DNA of 64,000 bases, from contig JAJYRQ010000005.1 of NCBI GenBank assembly GCA_021794015.1, positions 62,001 through 126,000 of the forward strand, in the 5' to 3' direction. The translations under genes were made by a program, and so were the position numbers. Positions 60,099 through 64,000 of this stretch are shown piece by piece. Every line of letters starts with the position of its first letter. Within the stretch, counting starts at the first letter, position 1. Origin of the DNA: Deltaproteobacteria bacterium (GTDB lineage Bacteria; Desulfobacterota; Binatia; Binatales; Binataceae). The notes below the pieces were generated by a model. The model saw only the letters and a program-made list of their open reading frames with translations, was not told the origin of the DNA and searched no databases.

Positions 60099-61556
60099 AT
60101 GGCCGAGCGTGATTTCCGCAAAGGCTACACCTTCGACGATCTGCTGCTGCTACCCGCCGCCTCCGAGGTCCTCCCCTCGGAGTGCGACGTATCGACCCGC
60201 CTGACCGCCGAGATCAAGCTTTACATCCCGCTGGTGTCGAGCCCGATGGACACCGTGACCGAGGCGCGAACCGCGATTGCGATTGCGCAGTTGGGAGGGA
60301 TCGGTTTCGTGCACCGCAACCTGCCCGTCGCCCGCCAGGCGGCAGAAGTGGCCGCCGTCAAGAAGTACGAAAGCGGGATGATCGCCGACCCTGTCACGGT
60401 CAATCCCGAGCAGCCGCTCGGGGACGCCGTGGCCGTGATGCTCCGCCACGGCATCTCGGGACTGCCGGTAGTGGTCGAGGGCAGCGTGCTGGTCGGAATG
60501 CTCACCCATCGCGACTTGCGCTTTGAAAAGCGGCTGGATCGCCCGGTGCGCGAGGTAATGACCACCAAGGTGGTGACGGCGCGACCGGGCACCGACCTCG
60601 AGGAGGCGAAAGAGGTTCTCCAGCGCCATCGTATCGAGAAGCTGCCCCTGGTGGACGAACGCAATCGACTGCGCGGCCTCATCACGGTAAAGGACATGGA
60701 GAAGGCAACGCGCCACCCCTTTGCCAGCAAAGACCGGCGGGGACGGCTGCGGGTCGGCGCGGCGATCGGCGTGGGCGCAGACCGTGCCGAACGGGCGACT
60801 GCGCTGGCGGCCGCCGGCGTCGACGTGTTCTGCATCGACGCCGCCCACGGTCATTCCCGCAACGTCGTCGAGGCCCTGGTCAGCACCAAGCGCGACCATC
60901 CTCAGATACCAGTCATCGCCGGCAGCGTGGCCACCGCCGAGGGCGCCAAGGCGCTCATCGACGCGGGCGCGGACGCGCTGCGCGTCGGCGTCGGGCCGGG
61001 CTCGATTTGCACCACCCGGGTCGTATCGGGCGTCGGCGTGCCGCAGCTTACCGCGGTCATGGACTGCGCCGGCATAGCCGCGGCGCGCGCAATTCCCGTC
61101 ATGGCCGACGGCGGCATCCGCTTCTCCGGCGACATCACCAAGGCCTTGGCCGCAGGCGCCTCGACCGTGATGATCGGCAGTCTTTTTGCCGGCACCGAGG
61201 AAAGCCCGGGGGAAACCATCCTCTACCAGGGCAGGACCTACAAGGTTTACCGCGGGATGGGCTCCTTGGGCGCGATGGCGGAGCGGATGCGCGACCGCTA
61301 CGGTCAGCACGAGGACAGCGCCGGCAAACTGGTCCCTGAGGGGGTGGAAGGGCGCGTTCCCCATCGGGGCTCGCTGGCCTCCAACATCGAGCAACTCATC
61401 GGCGGTTTGCAGGCCGGAATGGGCTACCTCGGGGCGCGCAATCTCGAGGAGTTGCGCAGCCATGCACGATTCATCCTGGTCAGCGAGGCGGGCAGGGTCG
61501 AGAGCCACGTGCACGATGTCTTCGTCACCAAGGAGGCGCCCAACTACCGGCCGTGA
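60099..61556 (+). CDS. guaB: Inosine-5'-monophosphate dehydrogenase
   Basis: IMPDH oxidises IMP to XMP, the first committed step of GMP synthesis. The 485-residue protein opens [45 protein letters not shown] follows, then a pair of CBS domains ([30 protein letters not shown]). The active-site loop [15 protein letters not shown] carries C304, and the C-terminal part has MGSLGAM and the [16 protein letters not shown] stretch. ATG 60099 has GGAG seven bases upstream; upstream starts lie beyond the terminator. Its leader carries an intrinsic terminator hairpin. Confidence 0.96.
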   Translation: MAERDFRKGYTFDDLLLLPAASEVLPSECDVSTRLTAEIKLYIPLVSSPMDTVTEARTAIAIAQLGGIGFVHRNLPVARQAAEVAAVKKYESGMIADPVTVNPEQPLGDAVAVMLRHGISGLPVVVEGSVLVGMLTHRDLRFEKRLDRPVREVMTTKVVTARPGTDLEEAKEVLQRHRIEKLPLVDERNRLRGLITVKDMEKATRHPFASKDRRGRLRVGAAIGVGADRAERATALAAAGVDVFCIDAAHGHSRNVVEALVSTKRDHPQIPVIAGSVATAEGAKALIDAGADALRVGVGPGSICTTRVVSGVGVPQLTAVMDCAGIAAARAIPVMADGGIRFSGDITKALAAGASTVMIGSLFAGTEESPGETILYQGRTYKVYRGMGSLGAMAERMRDRYGQHEDSAGKLVPEGVEGRVPHRGSLASNIEQLIGGLQAGMGYLGARNLEELRSHARFILVSEAGRVESHVHDVFVTKEAPNYRP

Positions 61557-61717
61557 CCAGACCGTCGCGCCTGCGCGCCCGAGCCGGCGAGCACTGCGGG
61601 GTGCCGACCAGACCCGCCGCTTAAGCAGCGCCGGCCGTTACCCCTGATGCAGTGCAATCCGCAAGGCTGACAGGCGGCACCGCCGCGTTGGCCGCAGATT
61701 CGGATTCCACAGCCGCG

Positions 61718-62902
61718 ATGCCTTCAAAACGCAGGCTCACAGTGGCCGTCCTCTTCGGCGGACGTTCGGGAGAACACGAAGTCTCGCTGCGCTCGGCGCT
61801 GGCGGTCATATCCGCAATGGACCGGCAGCGCTACGAGGCGGTGCCGATCGCGATCACGCGAAGCGGGCGCTGGGAGCTGTGCCGCGACGCGCTCTCGATG
61901 CTCGAGCGCGCCGCACCTCGGCTTGCCGGGCTTGGCCGCGCGGGCATCCCGGTCTGCCTGCTGCCCTACCCGGCAAGGGGTAAGCTTGCGACCGTGGCGA
62001 ACGGCGCCGTGTCGCTTGGCCGCAGCAGCCTGGGCGGAGCGTTTCCCGGCCGCATCGATGTCGCCTTTGTCCTGGTGCATGGCACCTACGGCGAGGACGG
62101 CACGCTCCAGGGACTGCTCGAGCTGAGCGCACTTCCCTACGTGGGTGCCGGGGTGCTCGGCTCGGCGGTGGGGATGGACAAGGATGTGCAGAAGCGGCTT
62201 TTGCGCGAGGCCGGGATTCCGGTTGTGCCCTACCGCGCGCTGACCCGCGACCAGCATCGGCGCGATTCTGCGCTTTGCGCCCGCCACGGCGCCGAGCTGG
62301 GCTATCCGGTCTACGTAAAGCCCAACGGGCTGGGCTCTTCGATCGGGGTAAGCCGCGTGGCCTCGGCGCGAGGCTTGGGCCGCGCCGTGGCCGAAGCTTT
62401 TCGCTACGACCTCAAGGTGCTGCTCGAAGCCGCCTGCGAGGGCCGCGAAATAGAATGCGCCGTGCTCGGCAACCGCGAGCCGCAGGCTTCAGTGCCGGGC
62501 GAAATTGTCCTGGGCCGGGGCCGCGCCTTTTACAGCTACGCCTCGAAATACCTGGCTCCCGCCGGCGCCACGACGCGAATTCCCGCCGCGCTTACGCCGC
62601 GGCAGACCGCGCGCGTGCGCGAACTGGCGGTTGCGGCCTTTAGGGCGCTCGAGCTGCGCGGGATGGCGCGCGTCGACTTTCTCGCCGCGCCCGATTTAAG
62701 CCGCCTCTTTGTCAGCGAGGTCAACACCATCCCGGGCTTTACCCCAATCAGCATGTACCCCAAGCTGTGGCAAGCCTCCGGGCTTCCGCTCGAACGCCTT
62801 ATCGACCGGCTCATCCAATTGGCCCTGGAAGAGCACCGCGAACGCGCGCAGCGCTCCTTTGTCTACCTCGGCCGCAATCGCCCCAGGGCAGGCAGCCGAT
62901 GA
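61718..62902 (+). CDS. ddl: D-alanine--D-alanine ligase
   Basis: Ddl joins two D-alanines for peptidoglycan. The 394-residue protein shows VAVLFGGRSGEHEVSLRSALAV, then HGTYGEDGTLQGLLELSALPYVG, the ATP-grasp residues KPNGLGSSIGVSRV and EIECAVLGN, and the C-terminal metal-binding EVNTIPGFTPISMYPKLW. The ~20-residue segment before VAVLFGG is variable; ATG 61718 is chosen. GTG 61652 is an alternative. The stop overlaps the ATG of rdgB by four bases (ATGA), so the two are coupled. Confidence 0.95.
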   Translation: MPSKRRLTVAVLFGGRSGEHEVSLRSALAVISAMDRQRYEAVPIAITRSGRWELCRDALSMLERAAPRLAGLGRAGIPVCLLPYPARGKLATVANGAVSLGRSSLGGAFPGRIDVAFVLVHGTYGEDGTLQGLLELSALPYVGAGVLGSAVGMDKDVQKRLLREAGIPVVPYRALTRDQHRRDSALCARHGAELGYPVYVKPNGLGSSIGVSRVASARGLGRAVAEAFRYDLKVLLEAACEGREIECAVLGNREPQASVPGEIVLGRGRAFYSYASKYLAPAGATTRIPAALTPRQTARVRELAVAAFRALELRGMARVDFLAAPDLSRLFVSEVNTIPGFTPISMYPKLWQASGLPLERLIDRLIQLALEEHRERAQRSFVYLGRNRPRAGSR

Positions 62903-63558
62903 CCGCACTTTTGGTTGCCACCACCAACCAGGCCAAGCTCGCCGAGTATCGGCTGCTGCTTAAGCCGTTCGGCGTGGAGGTACGCGGGCTTGCCGACATC
63001 GGCGCCCTCGACGGCGAGGCGCCCGAGGAGAGCGGAACAACCTTCGTCGAGAACGCGCTTATCAAGGCGCGGTTTTACTTCGAGCGCCGCACGATGGCCA
63101 CGCTGGCCGACGACGGCGGACTCGAGGTCGACGCTCTTTGCGGGGCGCCGGGCGTGCACTCCCATCGATGGCTCGACGGCACGCCGCTGGGGCAGGCCTC
63201 GGCGCCCGCGCTGCTTGACCGAAGACTCGCCGAAGAGGTCGTGCGCCGGCTTGTGGGTGTCGAGCCGGCGCGCCGCACCGCCCGGCTGCGCGTGGCGGTG
63301 GCCCTCATCCTTAGGCAAGGCGCCCGGCCCCGCGAATACGCGGCCGAGGGCACGTTGGAGGGGCTCATCGCCGAGCGGCCGCTGGCCGAGGTTCGTCCCG
63401 GCTTTCCCTATCGCGCGGTTCTATACTTGCCGCAGCGGGGATGCTACTTCGGCGAACTCTCCGAGGCGCAAGCGCTGGCGCTCAGCCCGCGCGCCGCCGC
63501 CCTCAAGAGCCTTGAGCCGCAGCTTAGGCAGCTTACTGGTAATTGCATATTGCAGTGA
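62899..63558 (+). CDS. rdgB: XTP/dITP diphosphatase (HAM1/RdgB family)
   Basis: This house-cleaning pyrophosphatase removes non-canonical purine nucleotides (XTP, dITP, ITP). The 219-residue protein has the family opening LLVATTNQAKLAEYRLLL, EESGTTFVENALIKARFYF, TLADDGGLEVDALCGAPGVHSHRW (D-D-G metal site), GFPYRAVLYLP and the C-terminal LSPRAAALKSL. It overlaps ddl by ATGA. The start is ATG 62899. It is a plausible neighbour of guaB, as both concern purine nucleotides. Confidence 0.95.
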   Translation: MTALLVATTNQAKLAEYRLLLKPFGVEVRGLADIGALDGEAPEESGTTFVENALIKARFYFERRTMATLADDGGLEVDALCGAPGVHSHRWLDGTPLGQASAPALLDRRLAEEVVRRLVGVEPARRTARLRVAVALILRQGARPREYAAEGTLEGLIAERPLAEVRPGFPYRAVLYLPQRGCYFGELSEAQALALSPRAAALKSLEPQLRQLTGNCILQ

Positions 63559-63958
63559 CAGAGTCGTCCTGACCCGGCTCGTTTGGCGCGTGATTCTCCG
63601 CTGTAGCCGCCACGCCGAGAATCGTAACGTTTCGCCCGCGCTGCGTCAGCCGAACCCGGGATTCCCCTCGGCAGAGCTCGGGGTAGGCCTCGCGCGGCAG
63701 CCGCCGTCCTCGGCGTCCCTTCGGCTTCGCTCAGGGCGGGCTCTGAGGACCGCCGAAGGACCCTCTGCGCGCGGGAATGACAACGTGGAAACTCCGCCTT
63801 CTCCTCTTCTGCTGTCACCCCCGCGCGTGTCTGGCGCGCGAGGGGTCCCGAAACCGCGACGCCACGCCATTGCGTGCCGGCTGGCTCGTGTACCGCCCAG
63901 CGTGGCGTTGCACTCCCGTCGGCCTGCCTGCCCCGCGCGCTGCGCGCGTTCTTGTGCA
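63559..63958. repeat. Intergenic region with short repeats
   Basis: I see no convincing gene in these 400 bases. At 63717-63736 CCCTTCGGCTTCGCTCAGGG is the reverse form of the CCCTGAGCG...GAAGGG pattern seen near 7070 and 41793. GACCGCCGAAGGACCCTCT follows. The segment looks like dispersed repeat material. Confidence 0.4.
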
Positions 63959-64000
63959 ACCGGCAAGATGGGTAACACTTTAGACCGGCAGGATGGGTAA
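63959..64000. mobile_element. Possible insertion-sequence end (terminal direct repeats), partial
   Basis: The 25-base unit ACCGGCAAGATGGGTAACAC-TTTAG (63959-63983) is followed at once by the next copy ACCGGCAGGATGGGTAA (63984-64000), cut by the window edge. Short tandem repeats of GGGTAACACTTTAGACCGG type occur, as I recall, at the ends of some IS481-like elements. No transposase is inside the window, so this is tentative. Confidence 0.4.

Overview
The window is a GC-rich, densely coded bacterial chromosome segment. It shows no phage block, no rRNA or tRNA gene that I can recognise, and no CRISPR array. Gene content points to a Gram-negative from the deltaproteobacterial neighbourhood: an RpoH-type sigma factor with its RpoH box, a surA-pdxA pair, a GNA1162/DUF799-type lipoprotein, glycosyltransferases and many acyl-CoA enzymes. 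An uncultured Desulfobacterota/Binatota-like lineage would fit, but I infer this and cannot establish it from sequence alone.

Layout. 1-4402: the end of a probable otsA, then otsB, rpoZ, rpoH, a CinA/MoaB-fold protein, an exported protein, and an ArsC/Spx-family gene whose catalytic cysteine codon is replaced by in-frame TGA followed by a SECIS-like hairpin (probable selenoprotein). 4557-6826: a LysR regulator divergent from glutaryl-CoA dehydrogenase. 7285-10686: a peptide-type ABC transporter (binding protein and two permeases, no ATPase). 10728-14253: SIMPL protein, short prolyl-tRNA synthetase, and a two-gene cassette of a Panacea-domain antitoxin and a probable toxin. 14368-22927: a tightly packed minus-strand operon mfd-surA-pdxA-uvrA. 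23018-24938: PDZ protein and 2-hydroxyacid dehydrogenase. 25030-27475: a three-gene cassette ending in a metallo-beta-lactamase-fold hydrolase, of unknown function. 28123-30553: intradiol dioxygenase, isoaspartyl peptidase, small membrane protein.

30672-35280: the kdp potassium pump operon with two micro-genes (a 27-residue membrane peptide and kdpF). 35710-41636: GT9 glycosyltransferase, MFS exporter, GT4 glycosyltransferase, PAP2-like protein. 41637-42137: palindromes and a 42-nt tandem repeat. 42138-48457: CaiB-type CoA transferase, Fur regulator, a small protein, a Dam-type methylase with a small PD-(D/E)XK-like nuclease, a DsbA-fold protein and an MHS-family transporter. 48727-53317: accessory stretch with an AAA ATPase fragment, a candidate minus-strand small RNA in an AT-rich island, a gamma-glutamyltransferase-like enzyme, a glycine-zipper lipoprotein, a frameshifted membrane/GAF-like gene and a 58-residue ORF. 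53801-63558: acyl-CoA dehydrogenase plus MaoC hydratase, a duplicated DUF799-type lipoprotein, a flippase-like membrane protein, a UDP-sulfoquinovose-synthase-like epimerase, guaB with a terminator hairpin just before its ribosome binding site, ddl and rdgB. The right edge carries repeats that look like the end of an insertion element.

How the parts relate: stress and transcription genes lie at the left, a transcription-coupled repair operon in the centre, and acyl-CoA or aromatic catabolism genes are scattered throughout. Several small accessory cassettes (toxin-antitoxin, restriction-modification, MBL cassette, AAA fragment) look less GC-rich than the core genes by eye and are probably acquired.
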